A DNA stretch of 32,744 bases. Origin: Bacteroidia bacterium (GTDB lineage: Bacteria > Bacteroidota > Bacteroidia > Flavobacteriales > Flavobacteriaceae). The translations under genes and the position numbers were made by a program. The DNA lies in assembly GCA_030430535.1 (NCBI GenBank), contig JAUIKY010000040.1:1-32744 (forward strand). Direction: 5' to 3'. The notes beneath the pieces were generated by a model that saw only the letters and a program-made list of their open reading frames with translations, ran no database searches and was not told the origin of the DNA. Shown piece by piece: positions 22,337 through 29,277 of the stretch (within the stretch, counting starts at the first letter, position 1; each line of letters begins with the position of its first letter).

Positions 22337-22941
22337 TGAGCAATATTTCGTTAGACACGGGACGTTCTAAACAGAAACAAAAAACCCGTCAAAAAATACT
22401 GGATACCACCAAACAACTGCTACAAAAAGGCCAGAACCTAAGCCTTGAGGACGTAGCCGAGGCTTCAGGCATATCGCGTGCTACCATTTATCGGTACTTT
22501 TCAAACATCGATATTTTATGCTCTGAGGCCAGTTTAGATGTGTTTACCTATTCTACGGCAGCCATTTTTCAAGAAACCAAAGATCTCCCAATTATTGAAC
22601 GCATATTGTACATACAAAACTATTTTAACGATTTGGCGCTGGACAACGAACCCAGTTTTAGAAAATACTTGAGCATTTATTTAAAAGAAGACATGTCCAA
22701 CAAAAAAGAATCGATTCGAGGATCACGCAGAACGGCTGCATTAAAATTAGCATTAATCCCTTACAGAAACCAACTCGACAGTACCGTTTATAACCACTTA
22801 ATTACCGCAGCAACCGCCCTAATGGGCATTGAACCCATAATTATCTCAAAAGACGTATGTCACCTAGACAACAACGAAGCTAAAAAATCATTGACTTGGG
22901 GGCTAAAAACCATATTACAATCCGTTTTTAAAAATGTATAG
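22336..22941 (+). CDS. TetR/AcrR-family transcriptional regulator
   Basis: A 201-residue one-domain-per-half TetR regulator. The helix-turn-helix is at about 17-62: TRQKILDTTKQLLQKGQNLSLEDVAEASGISRATIYRYFSNIDIL, ending in the family's usual YRYF. The C-terminal 140 residues are helical and form the ligand pocket and dimer face; the ligand is unknown. The gene is divergent from the cupin gene, and both start regions carry a copy of the same 16-bp palindrome, so repression of both genes by this protein is a strong inference. The start at ATG 22336 is the only methionine ahead of the HTH. A serine hydrolase follows after 48 bp. Confidence 0.9.
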   Translation: MSNISLDTGRSKQKQKTRQKILDTTKQLLQKGQNLSLEDVAEASGISRATIYRYFSNIDILCSEASLDVFTYSTAAIFQETKDLPIIERILYIQNYFNDLALDNEPSFRKYLSIYLKEDMSNKKESIRGSRRTAALKLALIPYRNQLDSTVYNHLITAATALMGIEPIIISKDVCHLDNNEAKKSLTWGLKTILQSVFKNV

Positions 22942-22960
22942 CTGCTTTTAATTTAATTGT

Positions 22961-22968
22961 TATCTTTA
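22961..22968 (+). promoter_or_regulatory. Possible -7 box for the serine hydrolase gene
   Basis: TATCTTTA, one mismatch to TAnnTTTG, lies 21 bases before ATG 22990. The spacing equals that of hemA. No TTG is visible at -33. Confidence 0.35.
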
Positions 22969-22989
22969 ATTGCACTAAACAACCTAAAA

Positions 22990-24177
22990 ATGAAATTTAT
23001 AATAAAGACCCTTAAATGGATTTTTATAACTGTTGCCCTTCTATTAGTTCTTCTCTACGTTTTTGATTACGGCTATATCATTAGAGGTGCCAAAGTGGTT
23101 TACCTTACGGGCCACAAAACGGCCTTTATTGACGATTATCCCTATTTTGAAAACGACACCATTGAAAACGGAAACCATATAGACCCTTGGCCCATTCATG
23201 AAAACTACAACTCGGTTAAGGAAACCGAAAAGCTAACCGAAACCAACCAACAATTAGGCACAATTGCTTTTTTGATTATAAAAAACGACAGCATTTGGTT
23301 TGAAAACTACTATGATGGGTTTAGCGACACCTCAAAAACCAATTCCTTTTCCATGGCTAAAAGCATTACTACAGCGTTACTTGGAAAAGCGATTATGGAG
23401 GGACATATTGAAAGTTTAGACCAACCCATTAGTGATTTTTATCCGCAATATAACTATGCCAAAACTACCGTGGGCGATTTGGCGTCTATGGCTTCAGGTT
23501 TGGATTGGGTTGAACATTATACCAGTCCATTTTCAGTTACGGCACGCGCTAATTACGATGATGATTTAGCAGAAACCATCTTAAATCAAAAGGTAATTAA
23601 AACACCTGGGGTAGAATTTGAATATTTAAGCGGAAACACCCAATTGTTAGGGATGATTATTCAAAAAGCAACTGGCGTTCCTTTGGCAAAATATTTGTCC
23701 GATAAATTTTGGAAACCCATGGGCGCACAGGAAAATGCCCTTTGGCAATTAGACGATAGCGAACATAGGCTTGCCAAAGCCTTTTGCTGCATTTCGAGCA
23801 ACGCCCGCGATTTTGCCCGTTTTGGAAAACTTTATAAAAACGGTGGCAACTGGAACGGAAAACAGCTATTGGATTCGGCATTTGTGAAAAAATCCATCAC
23901 GCCACGATTTAAGAAAAATCCCGTTTACGGCTACGGTTGGTGGCTTGGTAAGTATGTAAACAAAGACTTCTTTATGATGCGCGGCCATTTGGGGCAATAC
24001 GTTATGGTGCAGCCCGAAGACAACGTTATTATTGTGCGTTTGGGGCATCGAAAATCGCCAGACGAAGGCCATGGCGTTGGTAAATTTACAAACGATATTC
24101 AAATCTATATTGAAGAAGCCTATAAAATGTTAAACCATGATAAGCAAACTCAATCTCGAAAACATATTATTCCTTGA
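22990..24177 (+). CDS. Serine hydrolase, class C beta-lactamase family
   Basis: A 395-residue protein from ATG 22990. An in-frame TTG at 22957 is rejected because a probable -7 box covers it. An N-terminal hydrophobic helix (about 8-26) is an anchor or uncleaved signal, so the enzyme faces the periplasm. The catalytic S-x-x-K is S121-M-A-K124, and the Y-x-S element is Y212-L-S214 in EYLSGNTQ. A likely third element is the GHLGQYVMV and GHGVGKF region near the end. The family covers esterases, D-aminopeptidases and penicillin-binding proteins, and true beta-lactamase activity is not implied. It overlaps the next gene by 41 bases in another frame. Confidence 0.88.
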   Translation: MKFIIKTLKWIFITVALLLVLLYVFDYGYIIRGAKVVYLTGHKTAFIDDYPYFENDTIENGNHIDPWPIHENYNSVKETEKLTETNQQLGTIAFLIIKNDSIWFENYYDGFSDTSKTNSFSMAKSITTALLGKAIMEGHIESLDQPISDFYPQYNYAKTTVGDLASMASGLDWVEHYTSPFSVTARANYDDDLAETILNQKVIKTPGVEFEYLSGNTQLLGMIIQKATGVPLAKYLSDKFWKPMGAQENALWQLDDSEHRLAKAFCCISSNARDFARFGKLYKNGGNWNGKQLLDSAFVKKSITPRFKKNPVYGYGWWLGKYVNKDFFMMRGHLGQYVMVQPEDNVIIVRLGHRKSPDEGHGVGKFTNDIQIYIEEAYKMLNHDKQTQSRKHIIP

Positions 24178-24850
24178 TATTGAAACGGTTCCGGAAGCCC
24201 AACATTTTTCGGATTTAGATGAAACCACCCAAACGCTTTGGGAACAAAAATCGCAATACCAACGTCGGGATGAATTCACTGCTGAAGAATTTTACGACCG
24301 TGCTGGTATTTGGGCAGAGTTTGGTAAAATAGTTTGTATTTCGGTAGGCTATTTCAACATTTTAAACGATTTGAGAACGTTTCGTGTTACTTCATTCTAT
24401 GGCGATGAAATTAAAATTTTGAAAGACTTTAAAAATCTTCTCATTTCGCATTTCAGCCAAACCAAACATCTGCTTTGTGCACATAACGGCAAGGAATTCG
24501 ATTTCCCGTACATTGCCAGACGTATGATTATCCATAATATTGAGTTACCCCACAAACTGAATTTATTCGGCAAAAAACCTTGGGAAGTACCCCACCTCGA
24601 CTCCTTGGAACTTTGGAAATTTGGCGATTACAAAACTTATACTTCATTGAAATTACTAACTCACGTTTTAGGCATTCCGTCACCAAAAGACGATATTGAC
24701 GGCAGCCAAGTGGGTCGGGTGTATTATGAAGAAAATGACATAGACCGAATCATTAAATATTGCGAAAAGGACACTATTGCCGTAGCCCAAATATTTTTGC
24801 GTTTACGTGGTGACGAGCTTTTGTGCGACGATGAAATTATTCATATTTAA
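24137..24850 (+). CDS. DEDDy 3'-5' exonuclease (PolB-exonuclease-like)
   Basis: A 237-residue single-domain nuclease of the ribonuclease H fold related to the exonuclease domain of family B polymerases. All three motifs are seen: Exo I D14-x-E16 in LFLDIETVPE, Exo II D122 in AHNGKEFDFPYIARR, and Exo III Y208-x3-D212 in YCEKDTIAVAQ, which marks the DEDDy class. It probably degrades DNA or RNA 3' ends with two metal ions; the physiological substrate is unknown. It has no polymerase part. The start at ATG 24137 lies 41 bases inside the preceding hydrolase gene. The next methionine is far past Exo I, so this start is required. Confidence 0.88.
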   Translation: MISKLNLENILFLDIETVPEAQHFSDLDETTQTLWEQKSQYQRRDEFTAEEFYDRAGIWAEFGKIVCISVGYFNILNDLRTFRVTSFYGDEIKILKDFKNLLISHFSQTKHLLCAHNGKEFDFPYIARRMIIHNIELPHKLNLFGKKPWEVPHLDSLELWKFGDYKTYTSLKLLTHVLGIPSPKDDIDGSQVGRVYYEENDIDRIIKYCEKDTIAVAQIFLRLRGDELLCDDEIIHI

Positions 24851-24869
24851 TTTTTATGACAGCATTGTC

Positions 24870-25034
24870 AGTTCAAATTTTACAGAACCCAATGAAGCCA
24901 TAGTTTTCGAAAAAAAGATAAAAAAGTGGAGTAAAGCCAAAAAGAAAGCTCTAATTGAAGGTAATTATAATATATTGCCCATACTTTCAGAATGTAAAAA
25001 CGATTCACATTTTAAGTACCGAATCTGGTTCTGA
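24870..25034 (+). pseudogene. C-terminal remnant of a GIY-YIG nuclease
   Basis: The frame reads FTEPNEAIVFEKKIKKWSKA followed by KKKALIEGNYNILPILSECKN and ends at TGA 25034. This matches the C-terminal half of small GIY-YIG endonucleases, which have an E-KQIK-W-R-KK-ALI pattern. The N-terminal half with the GIY and YIG motifs and the catalytic arginine is missing, because the exonuclease gene ends only 20-25 bases before the homology begins. The frame can be extended upstream to about 24807, but that part overlaps the exonuclease and does not resemble the family. It is almost certainly a decayed gene fragment. Confidence 0.65.
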
Positions 25035-25106
25035 AGAGAAAAATTAAAGCACTTTAATGATACGCCCAATCAATATAAAAATGCTTATTTCATCAATGAC
25101 CGAGCT

Positions 25107-25186
25107 GTTTGTCACTTCGAGCGGAGTCGAGAAGTCTCAGAATCACACCATAAAAAGAGGTCTCGACTCCGCTCGACCTGACAAAC
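25107..25186. repeat. Long near-perfect palindrome, intergenic
   Basis: Arms 25107-25132 and 25161-25186 pair over 8 and 16 perfect bases, interrupted by a 2-base mismatch. The 28-base centre is unpaired. The arm core TCGAGCGGAGTCGAGA belongs to a dispersed repeat type of flavobacterial intergenic DNA. It fills the space between the GIY-YIG remnant and the ABC gene. There is no T-tract, so it is a structured repeat rather than a simple terminator. Confidence 0.75.
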
Positions 25187-25236
25187 AAAACAAATACTAG
25201 TAATGCTTTTTATTTCAACAAAACTTAATTTTTTTA

Positions 25237-26916
25237 ATGGAAAAGAAACCTATTTTAAATATTAAAAACCTTTCCATTTCTTTCGGAAAAACTGAAGTAA
25301 TTCACAATATTTCGTACCATTTAAATGAAAATGAGATTTTAGGCATTGTGGGCGAATCGGGCTCTGGCAAATCAGTGTCATCATTAGCCGTTTTAGGTTT
25401 GCTTCCGAAGAAAATTTCAGAAATCACCCGTGGCGAAATCATTTTTAAAAAAGATAACTTAGCAAACCTTTCTGATAAAGCATTCCAAAAAATCCGGGGC
25501 AATAAAATCGCCATGATCTTTCAGGAACCGATGAGCTCTTTAAACCCTTCGATGACCTGTGGAAAACAAGTTGAGGAAATTATGTTTCAGCATACCAATT
25601 TATCCCAAAAAGAGGTTAAAACCGAAACCCTTCAGCTATTCGAAAAAGTAAAATTGCCCAGCCCTGAACGCGTTTTTAAAGCCTATCCACATGAAATTTC
25701 AGGCGGACAAAAACAGCGGGTTATGATTGCCATGGCCATAGCCTGCAAACCCGACATTTTAATAGCCGACGAGCCCACCACAGCCCTCGATGTTACCGTT
25801 CAAAAGGAAATTGTTTCGCTATTAAAAACCTTACAGGCCGAAACCAAAATGAGCATCATTTTCATTACCCACGATTTAGCGCTTATTTCGGAAATCGCCC
25901 ATAGGGTTTTGGTGATGTACCAAGGTAACATTGTGGAACAGGGTTCGGTAACCGAAATTTTTACAAACCCACAGCACAATTACACCAAAGCTTTAATTAA
26001 TTCGCGACCTTCATTAGATACCCGATTGAAAACCCTCCCCACCATTCAAGATTTTTTAAAGGGTAAGGTTTCCCGTGAAATTATCACAAAAGAACAACGC
26101 CAAAAAAATCACGAAAAACTATACAGCCAACCACCACTTTTGGAAGTTATCAACGTTGAAAAGGAATACATTTCAAAATCGGGATGGTTTTCAAAACCCA
26201 CTCGTTTTAAAGCAGTAAACAACATCAGTTTTAAGCTGTACGAAGGCGAAACTTTGGGTTTGGTAGGCGAGTCTGGCTGTGGAAAATCTACTCTCGGAAA
26301 TGCCATTTTACAACTCGATAAAGCTACCGCAGGAAGCATCCTTTATAAAGGCATTGACATTACCAAACTATCAAAAACCGACACCCGAAAACTAAGAAAA
26401 GACATCCAAATTATATTTCAAGACCCTTATTCGTCCTTAAACCCCAGAATACCTGTTGGCGAGGCCATTATGGAGCCCATGACAGTCCATAATCTTTACG
26501 CCTCAGTCGCAGAAAGAAAAGAAAAAGTGGTTTCAATTTTAAATCGTGTTGGGCTCAGTGAAAATCATTTTAATCGCTATCCACATGAGTTTTCTGGTGG
26601 GCAGCGACAACGTATAGGCATTGCACGCACCATTGCGTTACAGCCTAAACTGATTGTTTGCGACGAGTCGGTTTCTGCGCTCGACATCTCCGTTCAAGCG
26701 CAAGTATTGAATTTATTGAACGAACTTAAAGAAGATTTCGGTTTTACCTATATTTTTATTTCGCACGATTTGGCCGTAGTAAAATATATGAGCGACCAAT
26801 TACTGGTTATGAACCAAGGTAAAATTGAAGAACTGGATGATGCCGATGCCATTTACAACTCACCCAAAAAAGACTATACCAAAAAACTAATTCATGCTAT
26901 ACCCAAAGGGTTATAG
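25237..26916 (+). CDS. Fused double-ATPase ABC protein, oligopeptide/nickel type
   Basis: A 559-residue protein made of two complete ATPase domains, as if DppD and DppF were joined. Domain 1 has Walker A GESGSGKS (39-46), the signature SGGQKQR near 155 and Walker [13 protein letters not shown]. Domain 2 starts near 300, with Walker A GESGCGKS near 344-351, the signature SGGQRQR near 453 and Walker [13 protein letters not shown]. The linker after domain 1 carries the oligopeptide-type C-terminal motif ([15 protein letters not shown]), and domain 2 repeats it ([15 protein letters not shown]). It would power peptide or similar solute import with separate permeases, but no permease or binding protein gene lies nearby. 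Its last codons form part of a terminator hairpin. Confidence 0.93.
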   Translation: MEKKPILNIKNLSISFGKTEVIHNISYHLNENEILGIVGESGSGKSVSSLAVLGLLPKKISEITRGEIIFKKDNLANLSDKAFQKIRGNKIAMIFQEPMSSLNPSMTCGKQVEEIMFQHTNLSQKEVKTETLQLFEKVKLPSPERVFKAYPHEISGGQKQRVMIAMAIACKPDILIADEPTTALDVTVQKEIVSLLKTLQAETKMSIIFITHDLALISEIAHRVLVMYQGNIVEQGSVTEIFTNPQHNYTKALINSRPSLDTRLKTLPTIQDFLKGKVSREIITKEQRQKNHEKLYSQPPLLEVINVEKEYISKSGWFSKPTRFKAVNNISFKLYEGETLGLVGESGCGKSTLGNAILQLDKATAGSILYKGIDITKLSKTDTRKLRKDIQIIFQDPYSSLNPRIPVGEAIMEPMTVHNLYASVAERKEKVVSILNRVGLSENHFNRYPHEFSGGQRQRIGIARTIALQPKLIVCDESVSALDISVQAQVLNLLNELKEDFGFTYIFISHDLAVVKYMSDQLLVMNQGKIEELDDADAIYNSPKKDYTKKLIHAIPKGL

Positions 26917-26931
26917 CATGAATATTTTTTT
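26881..26931. terminator. Bidirectional terminator overlapping the end of the ABC gene
   Basis: TTCATGCTATACCC (26891-26904) pairs with GGGTTATAGCATGAA (26908-26922), with one bulged T and a loop of three A. Downstream on the plus strand is a run of T (26924-26930). On the minus strand six T (from the A run at 26881-26886) follow the other arm. The hairpin encodes the last residues of the ABC protein and contains its TAG stop (26914-26916). Confidence 0.8.
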
Positions 26932-27039
26932 GGTTAGATAAATTAAACTTTTAAAAAACTGCAAATTCTCTCTTAGAGTTTCTTTGAATTTGCTTACATC
27001 ATTTGTAGGTTGTTCAGGTAGATTTGTTGCAATATTCAT
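26911..27039 (-). CDS. Possible 42-aa small protein
   Basis: ATG at 27039 opens 42 codons: MNIATNLPEQPTNDVSKFKE, then TLRENLQFFKSLIYLTKKIF and a short end, with TAA at 26913-26911. The composition is protein-like (an acidic/basic helix, then a hydrophobic stretch). A minus-strand TAGATTTG at 27074-27067 exactly matches TAnnTTTG about 28 bases before the ATG, though no -33 TTG is seen. The frame ends inside the bidirectional hairpin that could stop its transcript. It meets the ABC gene tail to tail with only a six-base overlap. No family is recognised. Without homologues this remains tentative. Confidence 0.3.
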   Translation of the reverse strand: MNIATNLPEQPTNDVSKFKETLRENLQFFKSLIYLTKKIFML

Positions 27040-27291
27040 AAGTTTAAATTTATGGTAGATTTAGGGCAAATCTATTGTTAATGGTTTGGTTAACTTGGGG
27101 ACTGCTAATATCAAATAATTTTTCAAAAAATCAGTTAAAAAACATAATAATTCGATGAAATGCATTTTTATTTAACTAATAATAGATTTTTCTTACTAGC
27201 ATTTCTTTTTTTAATTAATGAATAGCCACTCAATTAACGGAACGCTTTTATCAAGATTACTTATCTTTATAACACACTAAACCGAAATAAG
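26932..27291. other. AT-rich intergenic region before acetoacetyl-CoA synthetase
   Basis: Apart from the possible 42-aa gene at its left end, this stretch holds no convincing gene. A 7-bp inverted repeat, AGTTAAA (27133-27139) with TTTAACT (27171-27177), is the only structure noticed. A TATCTTTA at 27262-27269, one mismatch to the TAnnTTTG -7 box and 22 bases before the ATG at 27292, is the likely promoter of the next gene. Confidence 0.45.
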
Positions 27292-29259
27292 ATGTCTAAC
27301 AAAAAGTTATGGGAAGGTTCAACCGCTTTTAAGCAAAACAGCCATTTGTTTCATTATAAAAACTGGCTTTCTGAAAAGTACCATTTGGATTTTGACTCCT
27401 ATGATACTTTATGGCAATGGTCGGTCGATAATATTGCTGTGTTTTGGGAGAGTTTATGGCAGTACTTTAATGTGACTTCGCACCACGATTACACTTCCGT
27501 GCTTAACATGACATCAATGCCCAATTTTAAGTGGTTTGAAGGTGCAAAACTGAATTATGCTGAACATGTTTTCAGACATCATTTAACCACCGAAACAGCC
27601 ATAATTTTCGGCAATGAACAAGGCGAACACACCGAAATTTCATGGACGGAATTACAACAAAAAGTAGCCGCTATGGCCACTTATTTAAAGTCGATTGGTG
27701 TAAAAAAGGGGGACTGCGTGGTAGCCTTTCTACCCAATGTGCCCGAAGCAACTATATCGTTTTTAGCAGTTAATTCAATTGGTGCTATTTGGTCTAGCAC
27801 GTCTCCCGATTTTGGCACCGAAAGCGTCATAGACCGCTTTGCACAAATTAAACCCAAAGTATTTATCACCGTTGATGGCTATTATTACAACGGCAAACCA
27901 CACGATAAAACCAAAATAGCCAACAATATTGCCAAAGCATTGCCCACATTAGAGCAAGTGATTGTATTTCCGTATTTAAACAAGGGAAATATTTCAGCAT
28001 TCTCAAATGATGCTATCAATATCCATACTATTTTTGATACCGAAGCCGAAGAATTAGTTTTCGAACCCGTTGATTTCAGCCATCCTATCTGGGTGCTCTA
28101 CTCCTCTGGCACCACTGGGTTGCCCAAAGCTATTGTGCATTCGCATGGCGGTATTTTATTGGAGCATTTAAAATACATGGCCTTCCATAACGATGTGCAT
28201 AAAGGTGAACGCTATTTTTGGTACACCACCACGGGCTGGATGATGTGGAACTTTTTGCAATCAGCACTTTTAATGGGTGCGGCCATTGTACTTTACGACG
28301 GCAGCCCCACTTACCCCAATTTCAATAAACTTTGGGACTTTTCAGATGATATTGGCATTAACCATTTTGGGACGAGTGCGCCCTTTTTGGTGGCCAGCAT
28401 GAAAAAAAACATAAGCCCTAAAAACGATTGTAACCTCAGCAGTGTTCGCTCCATAAGTTCTACGGGGGCACCACTGCCCTTTGAAGCTTTTGAGTACGTT
28501 TACGAAAGCATAAAAAACGATGTTTGGCTTTGCTCTATGGCCGGTGGCACCGATGTTTGTACCGCTTTTGTGGGCGGCGCACCGTTTTATGCTGTCCATG
28601 CTGGCGAAATTCAATGTCGTGCGCTAGGCGTGTCTCTTTATGCCTATAATGACGATGGCAAGCCTGTTGAAGACGAATTGGGCGAAATGGTTATCGACAA
28701 GCCTATGCCGTCCATGCCTATTTACTTTTGGAATGACGAGGACAACCAACGCTACAAAGCCAGTTATTTTGAACATTTCCCTGGAAAATGGCGGCATGGC
28801 GATTTTATAAAAATCAATTCTAAAACCCAAGGAATTGTTATTTATGGGCGATCGGACGCGACTTTAAACCGACACGGCATCCGCATTGGCACCAGCGAAA
28901 TTTACAGGCACATCAACACTGTAAAAGCGATTGACGACTCATTAATCGTTAATCTGGAACTCGATGGCGGTAAGCACTATATGCCCCTTTTTGTAAAAAT
29001 GAAACCCAATACCCAACTCACGGAATCCATTAAAACCGAAATCAACGAACAACTGAAAAAAGAATGCTCGCCACGCCACGTGCCCGACGACATTATTGAA
29101 GTACCCGACATACCCTATACCATTAGCGGCAAAAAAATGGAAGCGCCCGTTAAAAAGATTTTATTGAAAATGCCTTTGGAAAAATCCATTAATCTCGATT
29201 CAATGAAAAACCCAGAATCGGTGGACTTTTTTGTAGCGTTTGCTAAAAATATTAAATAG
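27292..29259 (+). CDS. aacS: Acetoacetyl-CoA synthetase
   Basis: A 655-residue member of the adenylate-forming superfamily, of the length usual for acetoacetate-CoA ligase. It opens with the acetyl-CoA-synthetase-like N-terminal segment (ALWQWSVDN-like LWQWSVDNIAVFWESLWQYF near 41-60). The phosphate-binding motif is YSSGTTGLPKAIVHSHGG near 270-287. Further on are the aromatic WYTTTGWMMWN segment, the adenine motif YGRSDATLNRHGIRIGTSEIY and the C-terminal catalytic lysine region PYTISGKKMEAPVKKIL. The WYTTTGWMMWN and NRHGIRIGTSEIY forms favour acetoacetate over acetate. It activates acetoacetate with ATP and CoA, feeding ketone bodies or leucine breakdown products into acetoacetyl-CoA. It is a single gene, convergent with PBP1A, 18 bp away. 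Confidence 0.92.
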   Translation: MSNKKLWEGSTAFKQNSHLFHYKNWLSEKYHLDFDSYDTLWQWSVDNIAVFWESLWQYFNVTSHHDYTSVLNMTSMPNFKWFEGAKLNYAEHVFRHHLTTETAIIFGNEQGEHTEISWTELQQKVAAMATYLKSIGVKKGDCVVAFLPNVPEATISFLAVNSIGAIWSSTSPDFGTESVIDRFAQIKPKVFITVDGYYYNGKPHDKTKIANNIAKALPTLEQVIVFPYLNKGNISAFSNDAINIHTIFDTEAEELVFEPVDFSHPIWVLYSSGTTGLPKAIVHSHGGILLEHLKYMAFHNDVHKGERYFWYTTTGWMMWNFLQSALLMGAAIVLYDGSPTYPNFNKLWDFSDDIGINHFGTSAPFLVASMKKNISPKNDCNLSSVRSISSTGAPLPFEAFEYVYESIKNDVWLCSMAGGTDVCTAFVGGAPFYAVHAGEIQCRALGVSLYAYNDDGKPVEDELGEMVIDKPMPSMPIYFWNDEDNQRYKASYFEHFPGKWRHGDFIKINSKTQGIVIYGRSDATLNRHGIRIGTSEIYRHINTVKAIDDSLIVNLELDGGKHYMPLFVKMKPNTQLTESIKTEINEQLKKECSPRHVPDDIIEVPDIPYTISGKKMEAPVKKILLKMPLEKSINLDSMKNPESVDFFVAFAKNIK

Positions 29260-29277
29260 AAATGTTTAGCATTCTTA

